Assembly: GCA_002803225.1 (NCBI GenBank)
Contig: NXFV01001812.1
Location: 1-64,000 of the forward strand
Reading direction: 5' to 3'
Origin: Gamarada debralockiae
Taxonomy: Eukaryota > Ascomycota > Leotiomycetes > Helotiales > Hyphodiscaceae
DNA length: 64,000 nt
The notes below the pieces were generated by a model. It saw only the letters and a list, made by a program, of their open reading frames with translations. It was not told where the DNA came from and did not search any database. Below, in pieces: positions 47,366 through 58,028 of this stretch. A program made the position numbers and the translations under genes. The number at the start of each line of letters is the position of its first letter. Position 1 is the first letter of the stretch.

Positions 47366-47882
47366 AACCGGGGCTAAGGGGCTTGATTGCGCTTTCAGGG
47401 TGTTTGGAGTAGTGTTGACTGCCTTTTCTCTTCAAACAAAATTCTTAAATTCAAATGAACAAATACAAGTCCTTAGAATTGGTCTTTTGGAACCCGCTTA
47501 CCTTCAATGACTTCACTGAATGTATCATCTGGTACTCCTGTGAGATGTCGGAGGGTTGAAGACATTGTTTTTGTGGAACAGGGGTGCCTGGATGGAGGCG
47601 CAGCAGGTGTTGCAGAGCCGAGCTGTCAGATGATCTGGTTGTTGCTATGGCAACGGTTGTGTACACGTATCTCGGGTTCTGGTAACCCTCCAATCTTCCC
47701 TCCTGAGAGATATCTATCAATATATGCTTTTACCATACGATATCGTCTGATTCGACACGAGCCGAGCCTTGCGCCACGACAATCAGTCCGTTCCTGAACT
47801 TCAGTCGTTCAATCTGTTTGAGCGACTAAGCAATTTAACAGAGTATCCCGAAGACATCTGATTCCTGGTCACTTTTATTGTA
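47366..47882. other. Intergenic upstream of the HET gene
   Basis: 0.5 kb with no supported gene. It probably contains the promoter of the HET gene; no motif stands out. Confidence 0.4.
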
Positions 47883-49493
47883 ATGAGGTTGTTACGCACC
47901 GACACCATTCAGCTGGAAAGCTTCGAGGGGAATGACGTGCCGCCATACTCTATTCTATCACACACGTGGGGAGACGACGAAGTTTCATTCCATGATATTC
48001 AACGTCCCGGTGCTACTTCAAAAGCTGGATACATGAAGATTCAGTACGCCTGCAGTAACGCTCTGGAACGAGGGCTGGAGTATGTCTGGATTGATACATG
48101 CTGCATCGACAAGACCAGCAGTGCTGAGCTCTCTGAGGCTATTAATTCGATGTTTCGGTGGTATCAAATGGCCGTTGTCTGCTATGTGTACCTCGCTGAT
48201 GTTCCCAATGCCCGAGCCGCGACGGACATTGTTTCTCCGAATTCGGCCTTCGCTACAAGCCAATGGTTTACTAGGGGATGGACACTTCAAGAGCTTTTGG
48301 CACCTGGAGCGGTCGAATTCTATTCAAACGACGGGCAGCTACTTGGGACCAAATCGGAATTAAAGAAACAAATTTCAGAGATCACTTGGATTGGTGAAGG
48401 ATTTCTCACTGGAGAAAGGCGACTTTCGCAGGCTAGCATTGCAAAGAGGATGTCGTGGGCGTCACGCCGCAAAACAACACGTATAGAGGACCTCGCTTAC
48501 TGCCTCCTAGGAATATTTGAAATCAACATCCCATTGCTGTACGGGGAGGGCAGCAAGTCGTTTGTCAGGCTCCAGGAAGAGATTATGAAGAACTCGGACG
48601 ACCAAACTCTGTTTGCGTGGGGACGTGAAGCCCATGAAGACCTATTCAGGATCGGGAATTCTTCTGGATCTTATGGCCCTTTTGCGGAAGCACCAGTCGC
48701 TTTTCAAAAATCCGGGGAGTTCGTTCCTGACGAGCTCAATGAGTCCAAAACGGCCTATGCTATGACGAATAGAGGTCTCCAAATTGACTTCCCCATCATT
48801 CATCTTTCTCGATTTATGGATGGGGCTCCCCTGGCGGTACTTGCATGTAGGCCAGAGAATTTGTTTCTTTGGCTCGTTGCAATTCCAATAAAGTTCTATG
48901 GCTCCGATAGCTTCGTGAGATGCGAAGACCGATGGATGCTCGTTCGGCGAGATGAGGCGGTTCATGTGCCAACTCGACCTTGGCGTTACTTGACAAATGT
49001 TGAGGATGGGGGCCCACTTCCTCAAGGTTCGTTGGCACAGCGTTTATATCTTATCAGAAAGATTCCAAGGCACGAGAGTGGACTATGTATCTGGAATGTT
49101 GAGCCCCGTGAAGCTTGGGACCCGCACCAGCGAATCCTTCAGTTCTCAGAGCATAATCCCTCTCACATTGTGATTCGATTACGGCGAAGTGAAGGAGAAG
49201 GGTTTGCTATTTTAATCGCCTTGGTTGGAAAAATCTTCCGTTGGACACACAAGGTCGTCCGAGAAACCAAAGACCTAGCTCGCGACTACGAATCGCTGTC
49301 TCCTTCCAATGAAGACGGCTCATACTTTTACCGAGAAACGCTGCCTCCTCACAATGAAGAGGGTTCAAACTCTTACGGAGAAACTGGATTTTCCGGCATT
49401 AGGGTTACTCCTGGCAGGATAGACATAACGATGTCAACCGGTGTTGTCATCCGTACACTTGATATTGAAGTTACAAGCGATGAGTCGAATTGA
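47883..49493 (+). CDS. HET-domain (heterokaryon incompatibility) protein
   Basis: A single-exon frame of 536 residues from the ATG at 47883. The HET domain spans residues about 22-145: PYSILSHTWGDDEVSFHDIQ (21-40), ALERGLEYVWIDTCCIDKTS (60-79), INSMFRWYQMAVVCYVYLAD (87-106) and WFTRGWTLQELLAPGAVEFY (128-147). The next 120 residues (RMSWASRRKTTRIEDLAYCL, LLGIFEINIPLLYGEG, LQEEIMKNSDDQTLFAW) match the conserved region that follows HET in this large family. The C-terminal 270 residues are not recognised and include a small duplication, SPSNEDGSYFYRET and PPHNEEGSNSYGET. HET domains trigger regulated cell death when non-self partners meet after hyphal fusion. The gene has no WD, ankyrin or NACHT part. 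No defects were seen. Confidence 0.9.
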   Translation: MRLLRTDTIQLESFEGNDVPPYSILSHTWGDDEVSFHDIQRPGATSKAGYMKIQYACSNALERGLEYVWIDTCCIDKTSSAELSEAINSMFRWYQMAVVCYVYLADVPNARAATDIVSPNSAFATSQWFTRGWTLQELLAPGAVEFYSNDGQLLGTKSELKKQISEITWIGEGFLTGERRLSQASIAKRMSWASRRKTTRIEDLAYCLLGIFEINIPLLYGEGSKSFVRLQEEIMKNSDDQTLFAWGREAHEDLFRIGNSSGSYGPFAEAPVAFQKSGEFVPDELNESKTAYAMTNRGLQIDFPIIHLSRFMDGAPLAVLACRPENLFLWLVAIPIKFYGSDSFVRCEDRWMLVRRDEAVHVPTRPWRYLTNVEDGGPLPQGSLAQRLYLIRKIPRHESGLCIWNVEPREAWDPHQRILQFSEHNPSHIVIRLRRSEGEGFAILIALVGKIFRWTHKVVRETKDLARDYESLSPSNEDGSYFYRETLPPHNEEGSNSYGETGFSGIRVTPGRIDITMSTGVVIRTLDIEVTSDESN

Positions 49494-50540
49494 TTCTACC
49501 AAAGTACTTGTACAAGTACTCCCGAGACAGGAAGATTTGTTACGAAGCATATTTCGCTATACATAATTCTACTTATTTCCGCATTTTACGACGGGCTCAA
49601 GGAGTTTAAGAGGTTCAAGATTCGCAAAGTAGGTGTTGACTTTTAATATGCCGGAGTAAGCGAATTTTCCCTTTCCCTTGCTGCTTAGTCCTGGCACAAG
49701 ATTGTGGGAGAAATGAGCATACAGACTCGGTACTGGGGTTGTACCGCTAAGCGTTGATATAGTATTTGCGATGCGCAACAAACTTTTCCAGTGATGAACA
49801 CACTTGCAAACTTGAGAGCTGAGGTTGGCAAAGTGACGGAACCGTCGAATATACGACTTTAGGGGAGGATCTCGGCTGCTGGGAGACCAGCATCCACTGA
49901 CACCGACACCATTTCGATGAAATCTTCTTTAGACAGCATATACTCTTCTTATAATGTTATGACAAATTAAAACCTACATCAAAATCTGACAAGCTGGTGA
50001 GCGGCGACGAAGTGACGAAGCTGATGAAGCTCACCTTGCTTCTTTCCTCTAAGCGAGAAGAACTCGCCTGGCCCAAGTTTAATAGCCAAAGAAAACTCTG
50101 GCCTGGGACGAGTTATAGTGTTATGCTAACTGCGATCTGCAACAACCCTTTTGAAACTGACAAGTTATACTGGCACCAGGCGGTAAGTTTCTTAAGCGAG
50201 ATAGGCGAAGGCTCGGCTAAAACGAGCATATTAAGCATGACGTGCATTTATACCGCTACTACTTGCGACGATAAAAATAAAAATAATTTGTTTTGGGGGG
50301 TGGAGGTTGGTGGTGGACCGCAAGATCCGGAAGTGAAGTAAGAGGTGAGCATTGAGGCAAGAATTTCCTTTGTTTCCGCCAGTCATGATCTGCAGGACGC
50401 TAGAAAATTCTCTTAAATCTTGCTTGTCTTAAGTTCCATTCTCAAGAATACAGCTCAGAATACGCGTTAAGTGCCAGCTGTTCCCCCCAAATGGTCATAA
50501 AGAACCGTACTGCTTGCCGGAATTTCCCCGTTCTTTACCA
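49494..50540. other. Intergenic, nothing recognised
   Basis: A 1-kb gap. A frame at 49997-50341 (114 codons) starts with a non-ATG codon and has no domain. No repeat was seen. Confidence 0.4.
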
Positions 50541-50546
50541 TAGCCA

Positions 50547-51420
50547 TCATTCCTGCCAAGCTTTTTCCTTCAGGTCGGTGATGAAGTCTTCCGTCTCAGC
50601 GCCGAACTTCATGGCTTCCTTCGTCATTTCACCCGGAATGCCATAGCATCCATCATGGAACCTCTCATCCAACTCAACATCCTTCTCCTTAATCTTACCT
50701 TCCTCCAGTCCTATCTTAGCTGCGGTGAACTTCGCAATCCTCAACACCTGTGCTCTCGTCTCCTCCGACTTGGCGGAACATCAATGCCAATGACTCTTCT
50801 CTTCTTTGCCTCCAAGTTTCTTAACTAATTCGAAGCCAGCAATCATTCCTGCGAAGGTACTGCCAGTCACTGCGCAGGCGAAAATTGTGTCGAAGAAAAT
50901 GCCCATTACTTCCTCTTGCTCCTACACCTCAAACGCTTAACGCGCAAATCCCAAACCTCCAAGTGGATGATCAGATGCTCTAGCTGGGATATGGTATAGC
51001 TTTTCTCCTTCTGCAATAACTTCTTTCGCCAGGTTGGCGAGTGTTTGTTTGTGCCCAATGCCGAATTCTGAGGGGTCGAGTCGAGGGGCTGCACCTACCA
51101 TGCGAGACAATTGGATGTTGCCGAGATTGGAGTATCCTGGATCGTTTTAGTCGACCCAATGTTCTTCTACCAATTTTGCCTTAGTATTCCAATGTCAGCA
51201 TGATGAGTGAGAACTTGGAGCAAGGAATGAATCACGTGATAATGAGCATACCTTCAATCCTAACTTTGCAGCGACGCCGGCAACTTGTCGTGTATGATTC
51301 GACTGAAACATCCCCAATACTGATCAAAGTATCACATCCTTCAGCAAGGGGCTTCAGGAACAAGATAGCTGTCATTTCCATCAGGATGCTTCCCTTCACT
51401 TCCAAAAGTGGAGTTGGGCA
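50547..51420 (-). pseudogene. ACC deaminase / D-cysteine desulfhydrase-like relic
   Basis: Minus-strand fragments in order resemble a PLP-dependent ACC-deaminase-family enzyme: YLVPEA then LAEGCDTLISIG, then FQSNHTRQVAGVAAKLGLK ending at a good GTATGC donor, then LYHIPARASDHPLGGLGFAR, then FFDTIFACAVTGSTFAGMIA, then RFHDGCYGIPGEMTKEAMKF with GAETEDFITD. Frame breaks lie near 51345 and 51310, and stops TAA and TAG follow GLGFAR (near 50940). Another break lies near 50770. The N-terminal part with the PLP lysine is not readable. The family degrades the ethylene precursor ACC or D-cysteine, so its loss may matter for a plant-associated fungus, which is inference. Confidence 0.78.
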
Positions 51421-51429
51421 AGCAATCAT

Positions 51430-51810
51430 GCGTCAGAGCTTTTATCTTCGGATCAACCGTTGTTCCTACAGTAGTTTTGCTTCTTAGCACGAAAGGGCAC
51501 GTGGGCCGTTCCCTTATCTTCAGGGGCTGGTACGCTAAAAACACGCTAACGAAAGTGCTTAGGAACCGCGATTTCGAAGGATCTGTCAAACTTTGAAATC
51601 GCGACACCGCGCTCTCTTGAACGATCCCATCATCACCCATTGAGCCTCAAGAGCTCTACTCCTACTCTAGGCAATTCCTCTTCCAGTGGGATAATAACCG
51701 CGATCTTTCACAGCTCGATCGCTTCGATTTCGTTCACCTGCTCGCATAAGGCCCCAAGCCTCTCGAGCTCCTCGAACCAAGCTCCATAGAACCCAACTAC
51801 AGCCGCAGCC
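51430..51810. other. Short intergenic region upstream of EXPERA gene
   Basis: 380 bp with no gene supported; presumably the promoter and 5' leader of the plus-strand gene at 51811. Small frames here are shadows of the relic on the other strand. Confidence 0.4.
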
Positions 51811-52643
51811 ATGGATTCAATTATGGAACACATCGACAAGACAACCGGTATCAGTCTTCTCGCTGTCCTCATGGTCCTCAACGCCGCCTACGGGCTCTCC
51901 CGCAAAGTCCTGACCGAGTCCACCCCGCGCCGGCTCCGCATCCTCTTCGTCTGGCACGCATTCGATTTCCTCATCCACACTATCTTCGAAGGTTCCTTCC
52001 TCTACAACTGCTTCTTTACCTCTTCGCCCTTCGACCCGGCAATCCACCATCCTGCCGCCGTCACGAATTTCCTGGGCAAGCCGGATAGGCTATTTGGCGC
52101 GGCGTATGGAGAGAACTGGGCGACGAAGCTGTGGATGGTGTACGCGCAGGCGGACAAGAGATGGGCGGGCGCGGATTTGACAGTTATTAGTTTGGAGCTG
52201 CTCACGGTGTTTGGGGCGGGTCCGTTGGCATTGTATATTTGCAGAGGCATTCAGAAGAAGGATTTCATGGTTAGCTTTTGGATGATTGTGCTGGCTACTG
52301 GGGAGTTGTATGGAGGTGCGACCTACCCTTTCCCTTCCCTTCCCGTACCTGAAGATGATTTTCTCTGCGCTTTGGCTTTATGGGAATATTGCTGACGCTG
52401 ATTTGAACAGGCTTCATGACCTTCGCTCCCGAATGGCTGACGATGAACCAAAACCTCGACGGAAGCAACTTCATGTTCCTCTGGGTATACCTGGTCTTCT
52501 TCAACATGCTCTGGGTGTTCCTCCCACTCTTCGCTCTCTACGTCTCTTTCGTGGATATCCGAAATGCCTGCGCGATTCGAAATGGAGTTGTGGCTGCTAG
52601 AATGGAGATGGATAGACGGGCAGCCGAGGCGAAGAAGGAATAA
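51811..52643 (+). CDS. EXPERA-domain membrane protein, emopamil-binding (EBP) like
   Basis: Exons 51811-52315 and 52411-52643 give 245 residues. The 95-nt intron (GTGCGA donor, GAACAG acceptor) falls in a Gly codon and restores ELYGGFMTFAPEWLTM. The start context gccATGG is strong. Four to five hydrophobic segments are visible: LLAVLMVLNAAYGL, ILFVWHAFDFLIHTIFEGSF, VISLELLTVFGAGPLALYIC, FWMIVLATGELYGGFMTF and FMFLWVYLVFFNMLWVFLPL. The HAFDFLIHTIFEG and GELYGG...PEWL motifs with conserved His, Glu and Trp are those of EXPERA proteins. EBP members isomerise the delta-8 sterol double bond in the ER; fungi use ERG2 for this in ergosterol synthesis, so the substrate of this protein is unclear. Confidence 0.85.
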
Positions 52644-54368
52644 ATCCATACTGGACATAAACTGGGGCTTGGCAGACTCTGCGGAAAAGGCGCGATGTAA
52701 GATGTAGTGTTTGGGGATACCTGTTGGCGATTTAATACTTCGTTCAACTTCTTGTACAGAGTTGTCAATTGGACATGGCTAGCGTATTTCCATGTGATTC
52801 ACTACACCGTTGAGCGATGTGTGTATACATGTCTATATAAAGGGCCTCTGTGGAATCCATAGCACTGTCAGCACAAAACACCAACCGTGTCTTCACCCTG
52901 ATGTTAGGGGAGGCGAGCATGTCTCAGTCACTTCTTACGACTTGTCACTAACCTTCTGCCTTTGTAGAGTCTATTCTCTGTGCCCCAGAATTGGACGGCG
53001 ATCAAAACACACATAGCATAGTTCTATCATTGTCGTTACTTTTTGTATTGTCGTTAGCTTTGCCAGTGCATCGACAACAATACTACATATCCTCCAGGGA
53101 TCACGGAATGGGTATACGAAGTCGTGGTGCCATTCAGTGTGAGCAATCAGGCATACTGTAGAAGTCAACATGTCATATAGCCCTAGTCCTCGAAACTACT
53201 GATTTCTCGATGTGTCGTCCTCTTGATAAAAACGTGTGCTAGGAGACAATGAGAAGCAAGTAGCCCTTATAGATATGGCCGTACCTCGGATCTGTGACTT
53301 TGCATATTCCTTGATCCTGAGTATTCACGCACTTTAAGTGAATTTGAAGACGGTGTACACAAGAAGCAGATACTTGCTCAATTAATCTGATTTTCTACCC
53401 CGATTTGCATCTACAAACACGTTTCAATGCACCACATCCGGAATTTTGATCTCCTTATAAAGACAGTGCCAGGCGAAGCATCCTGTCGAGAAAGCTTGTT
53501 CGTTTAGAAATTGACCCAGAATGACACCGCACTGTTGTATGTCAATGTCGTCCTTGTTGGTTTCGATGCAGTCAGCAGCCTGTTGACAGTGAAATCTTCT
53601 GCTAACACCTCTCAGTCCTACTGTAGCTGTATGATTGGATGCTCTCTTTATAGCTATGGTCATATCCCGAGACTGGAAGAAATACAGGATTGGATTCCAT
53701 GTGAGTAACTCCTTTGTGCTGATCGCGCCGTCCCTTGCCGTGCTTCTTCACGTCCTCAGGGGCCTTGGAACTCAAACTCAGCAGAGATGCGAAGCTTTTA
53801 TAGACATGCGCAGCTATCTTTGGATTCATCCGCTATGTTGTCGAAATTCACTGATTCCATTTCACTTCCAACTTCCCAGTGATTCAAAGTTATAAAAGGG
53901 CTAAACACGATGGCTCACTACTTCGGTACTCCATCCTTGCTGCTTGCCTAGGGTGGAGGGTTAGGCTGATGGCGTAGCTGCGGCGTCTTGGAAGTTATCC
54001 ACAAACTATAAAGAAGATTTTTTTGAATGCTTGCTCACATTCAGAGAGGCATTTCTCATGTCTTTCTGAGAGCTCAGGAACCTTGTTATGGTTTCTTAAT
54101 GCCGATGTGATTGCCGTTGTCGAACTACTTGTCATTGTTAAGTCACCTCAACTGACTTCAAATTGTCACTATCATGAATCTCGCTTGTTCCTGACTCAGA
54201 TATGTAAATAGCAGCTCTAGGCTGCATGTCACCAAAGTCCAACAACACAGTGCGCTGCTTCCAGCCTTTTGAGACTTTCTGGGCTCCGCTCAATCAATCA
54301 GCTTCTCCCCCAGTCACTGCATCAATGTAACTCATAGGCCGCACGAATATATTCAATCTCAACTTCGC
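52644..54368. other. Intergenic, nothing recognised
   Basis: 1.7 kb between the EXPERA gene and the 3' end of swollenin. Frames near 53424-53895 lack domains. Nothing else was seen before the 20-bp tandem array at 54371. Confidence 0.4.
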
Positions 54369-54370
54369 CA

Positions 54371-54448
54371 CTATTTACAAGAGTCGTCGCTATCTACAAG
54401 AATACTCCACTAAATACAAGTATCCGTCACTACGTACAAGAACTACAT
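54371..54448. repeat. 20-bp imperfect tandem repeat just 3' of swollenin
   Basis: Four units sharing CTAnnTACAAG start at 54371, 54390, 54410 and 54430, giving a 19-20 bp period. The array ends four bases before the swollenin stop codon on the minus strand, so it lies in that gene's 3' untranslated region. Copies differ mainly in the two bases after CTA and in the spacer. Confidence 0.7.
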
Positions 54449-54451
54449 TTC

Positions 54452-56390
54452 CTACTTAGAAAACTGCACCCCTAAATCGATATAATTCCAACCCGCCGGA
54501 GCAGTTGCCGGCGCAGTAAAGCTTGTGATAGCATTCATATTAACAATCTGCTCACCCGTCGGACTCGTAACACGTATCCCAATCGGGACATTGAAAGGGC
54601 CGGTCCCCGACGGAATCGTCCACGAACCATACCTTTCTTGCGGTCTTGAAGAAGTATAATTAGGATCATGTTCCAAAGGCGTCCAAGTTGTAGTACCAGC
54701 ACCCATGATTTCCACACTCGTCACAGATCCAACGCCGAAGGTGTTCACGACAGTGAGCGCGAAGTAGTAGGGTCCACCGCCATCACGAAGCCAGATGTAT
54801 GCGTTGCCAGGGACTGGGCAGGGAATGCGCTTGTAACGTGTGGGAATCACACCGGCGGCTAGAGAGCCGTTACCTTGGAGACGACCCATGGCTATGTCGG
54901 AGAGATCTAGATGGATGCTGCCGGCTGGCAGGGGACAGCCGTATGTGAAGTCGATTTCGGCGCAATGGTCGGCTCCGGGACCACCTAAGGGAATTCAGCG
55001 TGACAATTATCTATGGGAATGGATAGAATAAACGTACAACACCACTTGGAATTCGCATCACATGGGCAGCTATCGACGACTTCGAGAATAATTGGGGGGG
55101 TGTAGCCCGGTGCTCCAACGGCGTAGTCGGTCCCATTGGGATACGTTTGAATGAGTTCGAAACATTCTCCGCATGATAGATAGTTGTCTAGATCGCCTGG
55201 GAGTGAGGGCCAAAACTGAGTCACGGTTAGTTTGTGATCCTCGGAATCGTTGCAGAGCTTACCTGAGTGTAATAGTCGCCGTTTGGAGCAGCAAAATTTC
55301 CGCGCATTGTGAGGCTAGTGGAAGTTGGATCCTGACATAAAAGGGGGTACGCGGTACAGAAAGCGCTACACGTGCTTTCAATCCACGGATCAATCCAACT
55401 AGCATCTGAACCTCCAGTGGTGCATAAGCCGTAGAGCCCAAAGCCACATGCTCCTCCGCTCGTCAAGCCAAAATGGGTTGATCGCTAGAAATATGTCAGT
55501 GGAAGCTCGAGCAGTCTCAAGTGGATTGGCCTTATGTACGCTGTAATGCCATGCTTCGTCTGAGTTTACTGAGAGGGTCTCATTGTACATTGTACCAGAC
55601 ATGCAGTCCGCTGCAGGAGGACTAATACAGGCTCCGCATTCAGCAGCTGTGTAGCTAGTGCAGTCTTCGGAGGTTAAAACATCCTCGCAGTAAGTTGGAC
55701 AGCAGACATTCTCGACCAATGTCCAGGCGCCACAAGAGTCCGTGGCGGTTGGGACAGGATATGGAGACTGGGCATGGCTGTTGAGATGTTTCAAATCAGT
55801 TCTGCTTCTTGAACGTATACTGGTCTATCGAAAGGATTTTGTCTTCAAGAACTGCACCAATGATGTTGGACTTGACAGTCATGGAAGAATCGGAAAGGAA
55901 TTTAGTACGGTACTTACCTCGTGGTTGAGACCGCAATGGATGTTGTATATTTGGAGCTGGTGGGCGCTGTTGCTACGGTACTAGTTGTACTGGTCGACTT
56001 TGACGCGGTTGTCGTACTGGTTTTGCCAGTTCCCGTAGTACTGGCGCCCGTTGAAGTCCCCACCGAGGTCTTTGGGTATTGATCAGCAAGAAGTATCTGA
56101 TTACAAAGAGAGTTGAGGCTCACTGAAGATACTGTAGCTGCAGATAGGCACTGATAATAGTAGCTATTGATAACGGAACAGGCGTTCCCAGTCGCACAGC
56201 ACGTTGCTCCAGTCCAACCGATACCTCCGCACTGACCACTGCAAGACACGGAATTATGATCAGCAACGAGAACTGAGAAGTCTGTGGAAAGTGATCAGTC
56301 TCACTATTCAGCAGCACAGGACTGTGCAAAAGATATATCAATGAGCCCAACTAGGCCGATCAAGATAGGAACGAAGCTTTGAGAAAACAT
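54452..56390 (-). CDS. swo1: Swollenin: CBM1 plus expansin-like plant cell-wall loosening protein
   Basis: Proposed exons (minus): 56390-56305, 56238-56124, 56069-55918, 55777-55540, 55484-55263, 55215-55038 and 54984-54452, giving 507 residues. A signal peptide (residues 1-22, ending DISFA) precedes a cellulose-binding CBM1, [20 protein letters not shown] onward. A Ser/Thr-rich linker ([20 protein letters not shown]) follows, then the expansin-like part: [54 protein letters not shown] and [18 protein letters not shown]. The C-terminal carbohydrate-binding module has [12 protein letters not shown] and [19 protein letters not shown]. Order and length match Trichoderma swollenin. It is secreted and disrupts cellulose and hemicellulose packing without clear hydrolysis. 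The 54-nt linker intron (56070-56123) is in frame and could be retained. Confidence 0.92.
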
Positions 56391-56440
56391 GATGGCTTGC
56401 AATCTTCACCCCAACGCGAAGGAATTTTACAGTGTGTCGC

Positions 56441-56464
56441 TCTTATATGAAGGACCCTTAAGCC
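56441..56464 (-). promoter_or_regulatory. Candidate TATA-like and GGCWWW site upstream of swollenin
   Basis: On the minus strand, TCATATAAGA (56441-56450) lies about 55 nt upstream of the swollenin start. GGCTTA (complement of TAAGCC at 56459-56464) just beyond it matches the short GGCWWW motif of the cellulase activator Xyr1/XlnR. GCGGGG at 56575-56580 fits the carbon-repressor CreA consensus. All are short motifs that occur by chance, so confidence is low. Confidence 0.25.
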
Positions 56465-58028
56465 ACTGACGGGATCTTGCTCCGTGATCATGGGGTGCAA
56501 CGGACCCCATAATTCTCTTTTGGGAAGAAGCGTAGCAACATATTTCGGCCCGTCCCTGCCTAAACTGCCGCTTTGCGGGGTATGACAACAGCCGAAACTG
56601 CAGGAACGTGGGATCGAGATGAAAAAAGCTTGAATGGGCCAGAAGAGATTGATTAATCCTGGGGTGACGTGGTCGGAATATTACCTTCCTTCAAATTTAA
56701 AAATTTCGGATATTCGGAACTGTCTTGCCCTGAGTCCTGGACTGCAGATAGACATGCCTTAACCTTCACTCAAATGATTCGCACCTCCGTCTCATCTCCC
56801 CTGACTTCTACTATGAACCACGATGCAGGCATGAGGATATATTGCAAAACATTGCCGTACGACCGTGGCTGGAACACAACATAGATGTGGTTGAAGGTTC
56901 TAGAGAAGCAGGGTCCCCTAGAGAAGACCGGGAAATCTTGGGCTTCAAGAGTGTTGGAATAACACGTAGCTTTTATGGTTTGGCACAGCTGCTGTTAAAT
57001 TAATCAGACTTTCAAATTTCGGCAAATAGCGATCACTTAGGAGTAGCTAGTTGTTAGGGCCGTTATGTGCGGTATAAGATGGAAGATGGATGAAGTACCT
57101 TTGAATCTCGGCTGCTACGAAGGACGTCTGAATAAGGGCGCACTAAATGGCAGAGCCGAGATCGCGTAAGAAAAGCCATGGACCACGTTCCCGTTCTGCA
57201 CTGCATCGTCCCTTACAGTTCTCAGTTTCGATGTCTTCTTAATCTGGGCGCGATGGCGAAGCAAGCACCATACACGCTCCCTTTTGTACAGTACAACGAT
57301 CTTATTTCTTCCCAAGCTCGCCAACATCTCCTACGCGACGGGTTGACCAGTGACCCTGTTTTAAGCCGAGCGTGACGAGAGGCGCCTTGAAGCCAGGAGC
57401 TAAATATCCGAAATGGAATGGTAATATAATAGAAATTTTCTTCGTTCTCAGAAAGTCTCCCATTTCATATTGAGATCGCCTCAAGCGAAGCTCAAAGAAG
57501 CAAAGGCGGGCAGCGGCTCTTGCTTGGTGCAAGGGAGTAGGGGGCGAAAACACACGCCTACATGCTGACTTCGCCGGACCCTCTTTTGCTTTCAACTTCC
57601 ATGGACATACGTCTCTTATCAACAGAAAACCTCGGTTATTTGGCTGATTCAAGAACTCAGATAGCTGCCCGTGTCAACAACTGATTGGCTCTAGGCAATT
57701 GCTCAACTTGCAAGGCTCTGAGCCTCGTCGTCCCAATCATCTATAGAACAATTCTACCAATATTCTGCCAACCCTTGCAACTTGGCGCCGAATACTCCCT
57801 TCCCACATTCTCCTACCTGATTATGAGCATAATGGCGATAGGTCAAAGCTCTTTATCACAACTTTCGCAAGCCTACCAGGCCTCAAGTGAGCCTGTACGA
57901 GAGAGTCATCACGCACCCACCGTTCGGATCTTGATTGTTACTTGGTCAGTGCCAATACCGACCGTCCATATGAGACGTCTCTCCCTTCGCAAGTGTCTTT
58001 CCACAGTGTCAGATCTCGTCACTTCAAA
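56465..58028. other. Intergenic, divergent promoter region
   Basis: 1.6 kb between swollenin (minus) and the secreted cysteine-rich gene (plus). ATGGGGT and ACCCCAT near 56489-56510 form a 7-bp inverted repeat. No gene is supported. Confidence 0.4.

Noticed and set aside
49997..50341. 114-codon plus-strand frame
   Set aside because: Starts at a non-ATG codon, no recognisable domain and AT-rich low-complexity 3' end.
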